Source of the DNA: Ichthyosporea sp. XGB-2017a
Taxonomy: Eukaryota > Opisthokonta > Ichthyosporea
Length of the DNA: 64,000 nt
Assembly (NCBI GenBank): GCA_002811675.1
Contig: PDIM01000001.1
Span: 198,151 to 262,150, forward strand
Direction: 5' to 3'
Shown here: positions 29,941 to 39,728 of the stretch, in pieces
How positions within the stretch are numbered: the first letter of the stretch is position 1
Layout of the letters: every line of letters begins with the position of its first letter
The notes under the pieces: generated by a model
Seen by the model: only the letters and a program-made list of their open reading frames with translations
Databases searched by the model: none
What the model was told of the DNA's origin: nothing
Made by a program: the position numbers and the translations under genes

Positions 29941-32900
29941 TCAATCTTTCTTCTTAACGGGTGAAGTGTTCTTCGATGCCGTAGCAGAAGAGGCGGGGGT
30001 ATTTTTCTTTGATCCTTTACGACTGGGCCCTTTTTTTGGTTGATTTGCTAATTCACCTGATGGGGCTTCATTGTCCACTTCTTCAGCAGAAGCACCAACT
30101 GCAGTGCGCTTTGTAGTCTTTTCGGCCTTCTGAGCCTTTTCTTGAGCCTTCATTTCACGCTTCTTAACAGCTTCGGCTTTACGAGCTTCTCTCTCTAGCT
30201 TACGGGCCTCCTTCTCTTCCTTTTTCTTTGCTTTCAACGCCAGTTTTTCAGCGGCACGTTGTTGCCGTCTCTCACGTCGGGCTTCCTTATCTTCATTTTT
30301 TCGCTTACTCCTCTCTTCCTTCTCCTTTGCAGCCTGCTGTTTCTTCTGAGCCTCCTCTTCCTTTCTCTTCATCTGGGCTTCTAGTTCATCATCATCCAGA
30401 AGCAGAGTTACAACTTCATTTGCCTTTAGTGCTTCGTTCTTTTCAGCTTTGTAACCACCGCCTGTAATAACCATCTTATGAATCTCACTCTTCTGCTTCG
30501 CCCTTTGAAGAATGCGCTCTTCAATGCTACTCTTTGTTATCAACCTATACACAGTTACTTGTCGAGTCTGCCCCAATCGATGAGCACGATCCATTGCCTG
30601 CTGATCAACAGTTGGGTTCCAGTCACTATCATAGAAGATAACAGTGTCTGCCGCGGTTAAATTAATACCCAGACCACCAGCTCTTGTACTCAACAAAAAG
30701 GCAAAAATATCATTACGGTTCTGAAAATCAGCCACCATATCTCTTCTTTCCGATATTTTTGAAGAGCCATCAAGTCTCATGTACTTGTGTCGACGCAGAT
30801 TCATATAGTCTTCTAACAGGTCAATCATTTTGGTCATCTGAGAGTAAATTAAAACTCGATGCCCTTCTGCCTTCAATTTCGGAAGCAATTGGTCAAGAAT
30901 TCTCATCTTTTCCGCATCAGACACTGTCTTCCCATGATTTGCTGGGGTCACTAAAGACCACCCTTTAAGAGGTTTTGCTTCTCCAATAACACCCTGAACG
31001 GGGATTCCTTCAAGCCCTTTTTCAATTGGGTAGTCTGGAAGAGAAATACTTCTCCTTCCAAACAAGATAAGCTTCGCATGGGCGCTCAGACAATACATAA
31101 AGCTCTGAACTATATTTTCAAATCCACGAACGGTACACCGCACATTAGCAGGGGCAGCCGCAGCATTTGGCATATAGTGACCCGAAAGTTTTAGAACTGT
31201 GGGAGAAATTGACTTCCACACACTGGTCATTTGCCTCATACAGCTATTGAATGGAAGTCTATCCGAGAGTAGACTCTTACTGACCATTTGCAGAGCAGCG
31301 GTCTTAATTGGAGTCATCTCCTGGTACTCACCCCCTGAAAAGGACTGTTTCTGACAAAATACAACAATTCTTGTCAACAAGTCTCCAAAAAATATCCTCG
31401 AGACATCGCCTGCAGAATATCCCGAAAGAAAAGGTATCGATTGCATATTTCTAGAGATATAGTGAGCGGAAAACAGAGACATTGCAAGCATCGAGCAATT
31501 GACACTATTTGCAGGTGACACGGCAGGGTGTAAAAATTCATTCCACACTATTTTTGGTATTTGAACACATAAAACACTTTTGTTCACACAGCTTACATCA
31601 GGAAATGCAGAGCTCTCCTTGTGATTCGTATGCCTTGCGTAGCCATGGGGAGGCCAAATGGCTTCTTGGCACTGAAAAGGTGCTTTGCAGTCCCTTCTTT
31701 CGAACAGATCAGGATGATTACAGACTTTTCGAAATTGCATAACCAGATTCATTAAATGACTAACTTGCTTATCCATATTCGCTGAGTTGTGCCCGTGTGC
31801 AGTTTCAAACAGTTCTTCAATCGATATTTTGTTTTTCAGGCCTTGATAAAGAGTCTTTTGCCTTGCGGTTAGCCCACACTTTAACTCAATTTCAATTTTG
31901 TCCATTAATTCATTTTCAACATCCTTTTTAATCCTTCTCAACATGAACGGCTTCAAAATCATGTGCAATCTGCGAAGCTGATTCTCATCCAGTCCCGAAT
32001 TTTTTTCCGCGTGACTTTCAATATCCTTTGAGAACCACTCATTAAATTCATCGTGAGAATCAAACAACGATGGCATAATGAAATGCAAAAGTGCCCAGAG
32101 CTCCTGCATGCTATTTTGTATAGGTGTACCAGTCAAAAGAAGGCGATTTCGGGCATTAAAGCCTAACAAAACATTCCAACGGGCACTTGAGCTACTTTTG
32201 ATGGCTTGGGCCTCATCAAGGGCCATGTACTGAAACCGCATCCGTTTCAAATACGACTCGTCACTGACAACAATTTGGTAACTCGTAATCATAACATGAA
32301 ATGCTGCATCTTTCGTATACAAATTTTTGGGATTCCAATACTTTCGAAGAATTTTTCTATCAGCCTGTGTTCCCCAGTAAGGCAGCACTTTAAATGAAGG
32401 GACGAATTTAGCGAATTCTTGCTGCCAGTTATGAAGTGTAGAAGCAGGAGCTACAACCAAAAAAGGACCCCAAAGCTCCATTGCCTCAGCCAGATATGCA
32501 AGTACTGATATTGTTTGCACAGTTTTACCTAGTCCCATTTCATCGGCTAATATACCATTAATGCCTTGGTTATATAGGTTTACCAGCCAATTCATTCCCT
32601 TAATTTGGTATGGTTTCAAGTTTCCTTTGAATATTTTAGGCTGCTGAAGTTTTTCTAAGTCACCCATTGAGGTTGGATTGGCCAAACTGACACTTTCATC
32701 AAATGCTTGTTGGTTCATCTTCCCCTTGTCTTCAGCAGCCTTTTTGTCAAAGTTTGTTATTTTACTCTGGTGCTTATCCATAGCGGCCTGAACACCCTTC
32801 AAAGCCGCCTCTTTGGACACACCCTCTTCTTCTTCTTCATCCATCACTTGCTCATCTCCAACCCTTTTTTCACTATCATCAACCGCCAATTGATCCAATA

Positions 32901-34382
32901 TTTCATTTGCCTGTTCTTCTTCCTCGCCGCCTTTAGTTTTCTTTCCAATAAAATGGGCATACAATTCAGTTTGAGTAATCAAGAAATTAAGCTTTCTCTG
33001 CTGTCGTTTAGCTTCACGGAGTTCTTCTTCTTTCTTTCTCTTTTCTTCAAAATCACGCTCGGCTTTCTTGCGAAGTTCTCTTTCTTCCTTTTCATGTTTT
33101 TTCCAGTATACAAGCATTTCCTTCATCATTCGCTTTGATCTCAAAGGCATTTCACGACTGGCCTTCAAAGACTTAAGTGCATGCTTTCTAACTTCCTTGT
33201 GACATAGCTGACTTAATCGCTTATAATTGCTCACTACAGTACTTTTGATTGTCGCCATTTGCTTTTGCATTCTAGGGATCTCACGACGGCAGATGTGGGA
33301 CCAAATATCTTTCCTGATATCCTCTTCTGTCTTCTTCCGTGGAGATGGAGCAGTAGTCGAGGCCAGGGGCTTTGCTTCTGCACTTTTACTGGCAATACTG
33401 CTATCCTGATAAGTCACATCCCGGTGATTCTTTTTTATCTTTTTCATCTTGCGCTCATAACTCATTTTAAGCTTTTCAAAGCTAATGCCATCATCAAAGC
33501 TCGCTTTGTCCCTCGGTGGTTTTAATCTCTGCAGCTTTCTGTGATACCCTAAATACAGACTTGGATGTTTGTCGGCAGGAAGGGACTTGAGATAAGAGGC
33601 TCTCTTTCTTTTTTGAGCTCTATGCTCCTGCATCATTTCTTGAAATCTTTCTTCCGTCACTTGTGCATCTGAAGGAATTTTCACAGAATCAAGATATGGC
33701 TGTTGGCAAAAAAATTCGTCCATGTCCTCCTCACTTTCACCTTCAGGCATATCTAAAAGTCTGATAGAATTATAGTCACTGCCAAATCCACAGTCCTTAA
33801 CCATATTTCTCATATTCTTCTTTAGTTCTTTCATGGTGGGTAGGTCAGGATTCAAGTTGATATTTTCTTCATCCGAAATTTCATCGTCGGAAACGGTGCA
33901 CCTTAGCTCAGTGCAGAACACAGCTGGTACGATTTGATCGAGACTCAGCGTTGAGGCTAAAGCATTCCACTTTTTTTCAATACCAGCATCCCTTGCGGCC
34001 TCCTTTCTAATTCGTCGAGATTCGGTTCTTGTGGGCTTTCGCTTTTCAACAGACTTCTCGTTTCTCAAGCCACTGCTCTTCAATTTCTTTTTTCTCTTTT
34101 TAGATACGTCAGTAAAGCTTTCCATTGAAAGTCTTTCTGTTGGTTTCCTCTGCCGCGTCGAATGCCTAATTGGCTCCGAAACTTCTTTTTTGAGTTTCTT
34201 CGCTTCCTTGCTATCAGAATCTTCATTGGAATCACCAACGACATCCTTTTATATAAAAAAACAATAAATATTAGCGCTCAAGTTTTGGTTACCGCATAGC
34301 GGTGAGATTGATTTCAATACCTTACCTTTTTACCTTTTAAAAGGGTTGGTTCCCCATCACTAGCACCACCGGATGATGACAT
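29941..34382 (-). CDS. INO80: INO80 chromatin-remodelling ATPase
   Basis: Exon 1 (34326-34382) encodes 19 residues (MSSSGGASDGEPTLLKGKK); exon 2 is 29941-34245. Together they give 1453 residues. A DBINO domain (about 320-450, EDIRKDIWSHICRREIPRM) identifies INO80 rather than SWR1. The SNF2 ATPase follows: LKPYQIKGMNWLV, ILADEMGLGKT, DEAQ box with KSSSSARW, LTGTPIQN. An insertion of about 250 residues (about 880-1130) separates the two lobes. Lobe 2 has RVLIYSQMTKMIDLLEDYM, STRAGGLGINL and AHRLGQTR. The C-terminal ~160 residues are Lys/Glu-rich coiled coil. INO80 slides nucleosomes and removes H2A.Z, acting in transcription, replication and repair. The single intron sits close to the 5' end. 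Confidence 0.96.
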
Positions 34383-35085
34383 TGTGAAACTACAGTAGAA
34401 GGCAATCCACTATACAAAAAAACCAAACCCACACCGCAACTTCTAGTCCACAGCACGTGAGCACAGGCACCTTAACAGCTTCCTATTATAGTCCCTATAC
34501 TTCTAAACACACTTCCAAATCAACTCTGGTCTAACAGTACACTATACAGGCTGGAGGCAATAATGAGTAGACAGACATTGGCGGGGGAGATAATCTTGAG
34601 AAGAGAATAATAAGATGTGGTGGGGGGGGAGGTAATAAAATAAGACACAGCAGGGGCAGAATAAACGACACCACTCCAGGGGGCAGCACAACAGCAACAC
34701 ACAGAGAGAGACAGCTAGAGAGAGAGAGAGACAGCTAGAGCCTACTAGAGCACAGTGCAACAACCCCCCCCTGACCCCGCTGTACAGTAAATTATTGGAA
34801 AAGTGGGGGGGGCGTGGGGTGGGGGAGGGTGTGCATATATGGGGAATGGGGAATGGTAACGGTGAGTGGTGGAGGCACAGCAGCTGAACATATTACAATT
34901 TACATAATACATTTGTTTCAAAATACTTTGACCCTAGTAGCTTGGCCGATCTGCGGGTATAATTGAGGCTTAGAAGTTGTATAGTTGTGCAGTTGATTCA
35001 AGTCTTCAGAGCTGTCTGTAACTCATTGGTGACATTTCGGCTGGAGGGTTCGCCTTAGCATGTTCTTTGCAAGGAGCCCGCGAGT
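34383..35085. other. INO80 upstream region with G-rich and (AG)n tracts
   Basis: The gap contains an AG-rich tract with a repeated GAGACAGCTAGAG word (34698-34740), a G-rich stretch (34798-34832, including GGCGTGGGGTGGGGG) and low-complexity A/T. No gene or RNA is recognised. It carries the INO80 promoter. Confidence 0.4.
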
Positions 35086-35315
35086 TCCTTAAGTACTCAC
35101 CTCGTGATCAGTCCTCGGACTATAGTCAACAGCATCTTGCTCTCAATACGTCGCCACAGATCACAAATCACAAGCACAAAGCACAAAGCACAAGCACAAA
35201 TCCTTAAGTACTCACCTCGTGATCAGTCCTCGGACTATAGTCAACAGCATCTTGCTCTCAATACGTCGCCACAGATCACAAATCACAAGCACAAAGCACA
35301 AAGCACAAGCACAAA
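35086..35315. repeat. 115-bp direct tandem duplication, two identical copies
   Basis: Copy 1 is 35086-35200 and copy 2 is 35201-35315; I see no difference between them. Each copy ends in a run of CACAAAG/CACAAAT words. On the minus strand each copy contains CACGAGGTGAGTAC, a good splice-donor consensus, so the unit could hold a noncoding exon end. Downstream (35315-35335) the sequence leaves the repeat. Confidence 0.95.
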
Positions 35316-35580
35316 TCACGAAAGTAAATGACCTTACTTGTAAGAAAAGTCGGAAGTTGGAATTTCGAATATGTTAACGAGAATACAAGACTCTGAAACT
35401 AAGTCTATAGCCACTTGCGGGAGGGGAAGCTTCACACATTTGTTTATTGTTAAATAACTTAGCTTCACTTTCTTCAAGCCAACATTTACCTGACATTTTC
35501 GAACTATTTTTTGATGCGTACCAGTTCCAGGAGGCAAAAAACAATAGCAAAAAACAATGGTTCATTCAATATACATCAAA
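35316..35580. other. PRODH-like gene 3' region
   Basis: This stretch follows the stop codon of the minus-strand PRODH-like gene. It carries an open frame on the minus strand (35334-35537) and a splice-donor-like CAAGTAAGG (minus) at 35337-35345, but no recognisable protein. It is probably a 3' UTR. Confidence 0.35.
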
Positions 35581-37233
35581 CTACTTGAATATGTCAAACG
35601 GGAAAAATCTTCTATAAATCTCCCGCCATGTGTTCGTGACGTCTTTCGTATTGGTCCTGAATAAGTGACGAGAATTGATAAGCATGGTGCGTAAATGAGC
35701 CATGCGCGCCTGCAACGACCCAAGCGGCACACTTTTAATAACATTGTACCCATTTTCTCGCAGCTGAAGTGAAATTCCATCTGCGAGTCCGTAAAGCTGA
35801 GAAAACCACACCCTTTGGTCATTTGCAGCAATTTTTAAAAACTGCATTCTCTCCCTTGCAATGTAAATAGATGCCTTGTCATGGGTAGCAAGAATCACGG
35901 TCGCCTTATCCAGTCTATTCATTAAAAAGGAGGCTGCATCATCGTATGGCTCTGCAACATCACTTCGCTCCCCCCTTGGGATCCAGTCCCTTCTGCGAGT
36001 TGATCGACGTATCAAAGCTCCCAACTGTATATCATCTTTTGAGTATTCAGACATGTCGTGTACAAGATGTGAAAGATCTTCACCATCGTTAATGTGGAAA
36101 GTTTTCAGAATAACAGCTTTGGAAGTATTGAATTTCCTTGCCAACTGAAGTAAAATATAATCGCTTGCTTTCTTGTAAGCACTATTGTTAGGTTCATCAA
36201 ATATAATACCGATTTGATTACGCTCCGCGATATTACAAACAGTATTAAGGCGCTCTAGGCCATCCCGTAGAGATTTAACTTCTTTGTCTGTCAGTGGTTC
36301 AACGCCAGCACTAGAAAACCCAAAAAAACCGCTCGATTCTTTTGGAAATTTTTCATTCAAAAACACACCATTATTATCTATTATAAGACTCACTCGCTCT
36401 AGCAGATTTTCCGAAATGAGACTCTTTAAACTTATAGAAACAAACGGAAACTCTGAATTAGAGGAAGAGATATGGTCAACAAGAAGAAGCGCGTTATGTC
36501 TGTATAAATGCTCTTCCAGTATATGGCGATACCTATTTTCTGGAAGCTCTCCACAGTAATGTATGTTCAGTTTTAAGCCAAGAGGTTTGTAAGCTTCTAC
36601 AAGTTTCACATAGTCATCATTCAGAGAGGACAATGTAAAATGTTTCAAGGTGCTCCAATTGATATACCAATAAATCGGAATTGACAGAAAATCAAATTGA
36701 GAAAGATAGCAGAAAAATCTTAATGAATCAATAAAAAGGTTGAATTTCATCAGCTGAATAGTAATAACTTTGTTTAGCAATGTTCCAGTTCCAACCTGGC
36801 GTAACATATCTCTCAAGTCTACAGGCAAATCAAAAATCCTTCCAGTCCCTTCCGTCTCCCCTGTTTGAATATTAGGAAGCTCTTTAACCATATCGTCTAC
36901 TTGTTTTTGCCTAAACACCATATACAAAGATCCTAATGATCCCCCGGTAACTAAGGCAAAGAACCAAGATCGAGGGGAAGTGGCAAACGCTTGTAAAGCA
37001 TTTGCTAGGAAAATCTTTCCTGTCTTTTGTCTGTGCGGATTTGAGTTGCGACCAGACATAGCACAGGAACGGAATGCTCGTCGGAAGCTAGAGATCTCAT
37101 TCCTGCGTGCAAAAGGTTGCTTTTCGTAAAAATTCGGCTTTGAGCTAACGGAGCACTTCCACACGCTGGTCATAAATGCACTTCCCGCTGGATGCCAACG
37201 CTTTGTTGACTTCACGCCCCACAGAGGCAACAT
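35581..37233 (-). CDS. Proline-dehydrogenase-like protein lacking substrate-binding residues
   Basis: The intronless frame encodes 550 residues from the ATG at 37233, with a basic, Ser-rich presequence (MLPLWGVKSTKRWHPAGS) and a hydrophobic stretch (about 92-108), so mitochondrial targeting is likely. The C-terminal half follows the PRODH/Put1 barrel: IIFDEPNNSAYKKASDYILLQ, then VILATHDKASIYIARERM (family: ASHN), WFSQLYGLADGISLQL (family: GQLLGMAD) and NVIKSVPLGS (family: KYVPYGP). The proline-binding end motif YLxRRxxEN reads HLRTMLINS: Tyr to His, Arg-Arg to Thr-Met (about 516-517), Glu to Asn. The GAKLVRGAY segment reads GALIRRSTR. The fold is therefore recognised, but oxidation of proline to pyrroline-5-carboxylate is doubtful; another substrate or a non-enzymatic role is possible. 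Confidence 0.83.
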   Translation of the reverse strand: MLPLWGVKSTKRWHPAGSAFMTSVWKCSVSSKPNFYEKQPFARRNEISSFRRAFRSCAMSGRNSNPHRQKTGKIFLANALQAFATSPRSWFFALVTGGSLGSLYMVFRQKQVDDMVKELPNIQTGETEGTGRIFDLPVDLRDMLRQVGTGTLLNKVITIQLMKFNLFIDSLRFFCYLSQFDFLSIPIYWYINWSTLKHFTLSSLNDDYVKLVEAYKPLGLKLNIHYCGELPENRYRHILEEHLYRHNALLLVDHISSSNSEFPFVSISLKSLISENLLERVSLIIDNNGVFLNEKFPKESSGFFGFSSAGVEPLTDKEVKSLRDGLERLNTVCNIAERNQIGIIFDEPNNSAYKKASDYILLQLARKFNTSKAVILKTFHINDGEDLSHLVHDMSEYSKDDIQLGALIRRSTRRRDWIPRGERSDVAEPYDDAASFLMNRLDKATVILATHDKASIYIARERMQFLKIAANDQRVWFSQLYGLADGISLQLRENGYNVIKSVPLGSLQARMAHLRTMLINSRHLFRTNTKDVTNTWREIYRRFFPFDIFK

Positions 37234-37776
37234 CTTCCACTAACCTCTTTCGCTCACAATACATTAATTCATTGCTAATCGTGCATGGACAGCAGGTCCT
37301 ATGTCAGCCAAGGTTGACCGTCCAGGCTCCTTGATCCAGGGGTGAGGTGGGGGGCTATGATATACGAGAGACTTTGTTGATTTAGTTTTGGTGTGAGGCT
37401 GGGTGCAGTTTCCTGCAGTCACAACAAGCTCCTTGGTCACAATAGTCAAGCCATAGTGTGCAAAGTTGGCAAGGTACTGCAGTACAGCAGCAGCAGCTGA
37501 CACAGCTAGCGAGGGTAGGGTTATGGTAAGGAGCGTGGTTCAGGGACGTACACGTGCCCCTCCCCTCTAGCTACATAGTAGCTGTCAATTTTTGGAGGTT
37601 CTTGTTCACCGTGTGCCCTCCCTAGTCCCTTCACAGTTCACCTCACTTCAAATCTGCACGCTCCTCCACACCCCTCCATCCAACCTCCCCCCACACACAC
37701 CCGCCCGAGGCCCCTGCTGCGGACTTGATCCTCCAACCTAGCTAACCCATTTTCAGCTCGAGTACAACTTATCACA
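37234..37776. other. Divergent region PRODH-like/Prp38
   Basis: The 543-bp gap contains C-rich stretches (37613-37760) just before the Prp38 start and a CAGCAGCAGCAG word (37485-37496). It must contain two divergent promoters. No gene is seen. Confidence 0.4.
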
Positions 37777-39537
37777 ATGGCAAACCGCACAGTTAAAGAC
37801 GCGGGCTCCGTCCACGGAACTAATCCCCAATTTCTTATAGAAAAGATTCTTAGAGGCCGCATTTATGAATCTTTATATTGGAAAGAACATTGTTTTGCGT
37901 TAAATATAGCCACTGTGCTGGAAAAGGCGGTTGATATTACGCATGTTGGCGGAACATTCGGTGCTTATATCAAACCAACACCGTTTCTATGTTTGCAGTT
38001 AAAGCTACTCCAGCTACTGCCAGAGCGTGACATTGTGTTGGAAATTTTGAATGATCATACTTTTAAATATGTCCGTTGTATGATGGCCTTGTTTGTGCGA
38101 CTGACGTGGCCTAGCTTAGATGTGTACAAGCACTTGGAACCTATACTAAGAGATTATCGCAAAGTAAGAATCAAACTAGGGGACGGGAATTACATCCTTA
38201 GTCATGTGGATGAATTTATTGACGAATTATTACGGGAAGATAGAGTTTGTGGGATCATGCTCCCAAGATTAAAGTCGCGGGATATCCTTGAAGAAGAGGG
38301 CCTTTTAGAGCCAAGAAATCGTTTTCTTGCTCAAGATGGTGTGGGAGAAGGCGAATGTCTACGAGAGAGAAATTGCGAAAGTGAAGCTAGCGGGGACAGC
38401 GAGGGCACTGCCAGCCAATATAAGGGGTATTCAAAAAAAGGTGATTTCTCAAGTGCTGTGCAAGCAAACAAAAGGAAGCAAAGCCTCTCGCCACGGGGAC
38501 GGAGCGGCTCGCCAATCGAAAGTGCAAATAGAAGCAATAGTCGTAGTCGCTCACCAGCTGAACGGGGTAGACGAAGAAGGGAATACAGTCGTAGCCATTC
38601 GCCAGCTGAGCGTATTAGAAGAAAAAGGGAATACAGTCGCAGCCGCTCGCCATCCGAGCGTGGTAGACGAAGAAGGGGCTACAGTCGCAGTCGCTCGCCA
38701 GCCGAGCAAGGTAGAAGAAGAAGGGAATATAGTCGCAGTCGCTCGCCGGCTGAACGAGGTAGACGAAGGAGGGATTATAGTCGTAGTCGCTCGCCGGCTG
38801 AACGAGGTAGACGAAGGAGGGAATATAGTCGTAGTCGCTCGCCAGCCGAACGAGGTAGACGAAGAAGTGATTATAGTCGTAGTCGCTCGCCAGCCGAGCA
38901 AGGTAGAAGAAGAAGGGATTATAGTCGCAGTCGCTCGCCAGCCGAGCGAGGTAGACGAAGGAGGGAATATAGTCGTAGTCGCTCGCCGGCCGAACGAGGT
39001 AGACGAAGGAGGGAATATAGTCGCAGTCGCTCGCCAACTGAGCGTGGTATACGAAGAAATGAATGCAGTGGCAGTCGCCCTTCATCAGCAAAAGAAAAGG
39101 ACTTTCACGAAGGGGAAAGGAAGGAGAAGAGTGAGTTTCGACTTCAGTTTAAGGGAAGCAAGTTATCTGGAAAACGCGTTAAAGATAACAGAAAAAGTGA
39201 AGAGGGAAAAGTATCACAAGCTTCAAATGGTTCTCATGAAGATGGCAAGTCTATTGAAGAATGGAATGAAGTGAGGGCAAAGTTAGGTCTGAAACCACTT
39301 GATACAAGCAGCAACAGAAGCGAAAGAGCAGTCTCGACCAAGAGGCCGGCGAAGCTTAACACTAGGGAAGGTGACACGGATGAACGGCAACGTAAAGTGA
39401 GACGTGCAGAAGCCGAACGCTCCAAAACAGAAAGCTTTCAGTCCCGTGGCAGTAAGACTGGTGGGGTTATTGAATGTAGCGTCAGTGAGTGGAATGCTAT
39501 ACGAGCAAAATTAGGCCTGAAGCCTCTTAAAGAATAA
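37777..39537 (+). CDS. PRPF38A: Pre-mRNA splicing factor Prp38 with RS repeats and two HIND motifs
   Basis: The intronless gene encodes 586 residues. Residues ~1-185 are the PRP38 domain (VHGTNPQFLIEKILRGRIYE, YWKEHCFALN, HVGGTFGAYIKPTPF, YILSHVDEFIDELL). An Arg/Ser domain follows: 16-residue repeats such as YSRSRSPAERGRRRRE, about eleven copies at 38535-39070. Two motifs near the C-terminus, SIEEWNEVRAKLGLKPL (about 492-508) and SVSEWNAIRAKLGLKPL (about 568-584), match the Hub1-interaction domain (HIND), usual in Snu66/SART1 and known in plant Prp38. Prp38 is a tri-snRNP/B-complex protein needed for spliceosome activation. The RS region is a tandem DNA repeat and may vary in copy number. It lies on the same strand as, and 191 bp before, the polymerase eta start. 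Confidence 0.95.
   Translation: MANRTVKDAGSVHGTNPQFLIEKILRGRIYESLYWKEHCFALNIATVLEKAVDITHVGGTFGAYIKPTPFLCLQLKLLQLLPERDIVLEILNDHTFKYVRCMMALFVRLTWPSLDVYKHLEPILRDYRKVRIKLGDGNYILSHVDEFIDELLREDRVCGIMLPRLKSRDILEEEGLLEPRNRFLAQDGVGEGECLRERNCESEASGDSEGTASQYKGYSKKGDFSSAVQANKRKQSLSPRGRSGSPIESANRSNSRSRSPAERGRRRREYSRSHSPAERIRRKREYSRSRSPSERGRRRRGYSRSRSPAEQGRRRREYSRSRSPAERGRRRRDYSRSRSPAERGRRRREYSRSRSPAERGRRRSDYSRSRSPAEQGRRRRDYSRSRSPAERGRRRREYSRSRSPAERGRRRREYSRSRSPTERGIRRNECSGSRPSSAKEKDFHEGERKEKSEFRLQFKGSKLSGKRVKDNRKSEEGKVSQASNGSHEDGKSIEEWNEVRAKLGLKPLDTSSNRSERAVSTKRPAKLNTREGDTDERQRKVRRAEAERSKTESFQSRGSKTGGVIECSVSEWNAIRAKLGLKPLKE
38535..39070 (+). repeat. 48-bp in-frame tandem repeat encoding the RS domain
   Basis: About eleven diverged copies of a 48-bp unit (core AGTCGCAGTCGCTCGCCAGC) lie inside the Prp38 gene and keep its frame. 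Neighbouring units share variants (GGCTGAACGAGG in adjacent copies), a sign of expansion by duplication. Confidence 0.9.
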
Positions 39538-39728
39538 ATTTCAAATTTTGCTGTTGATCCTGAAAATTCCATGTCGGGTGGTGAAGGGGAAGACTACTGT
39601 AGTTGTGATAATTCCTTGGGGCAGTTCAGCTGGCAGCTGTGTAGTCTGTTGTGTTTCTTGTGAGTTGTGACTTTTGTCTTGTACCAGAATCCCTGTACAG
39701 TGTGGTGTGCAGCACAGAGACCACGACC

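Noticed and set aside
38551-39091. Long minus-strand frames across the RS repeat
   Set aside because: Antisense readings of a tandem repeat without stops; no known protein.
38327-39274. A 315-codon plus frame inside Prp38
   Set aside because: It is a second frame of the RS-repeat DNA, whose unit length is a multiple of three; the PRP38 frame is the conserved one.
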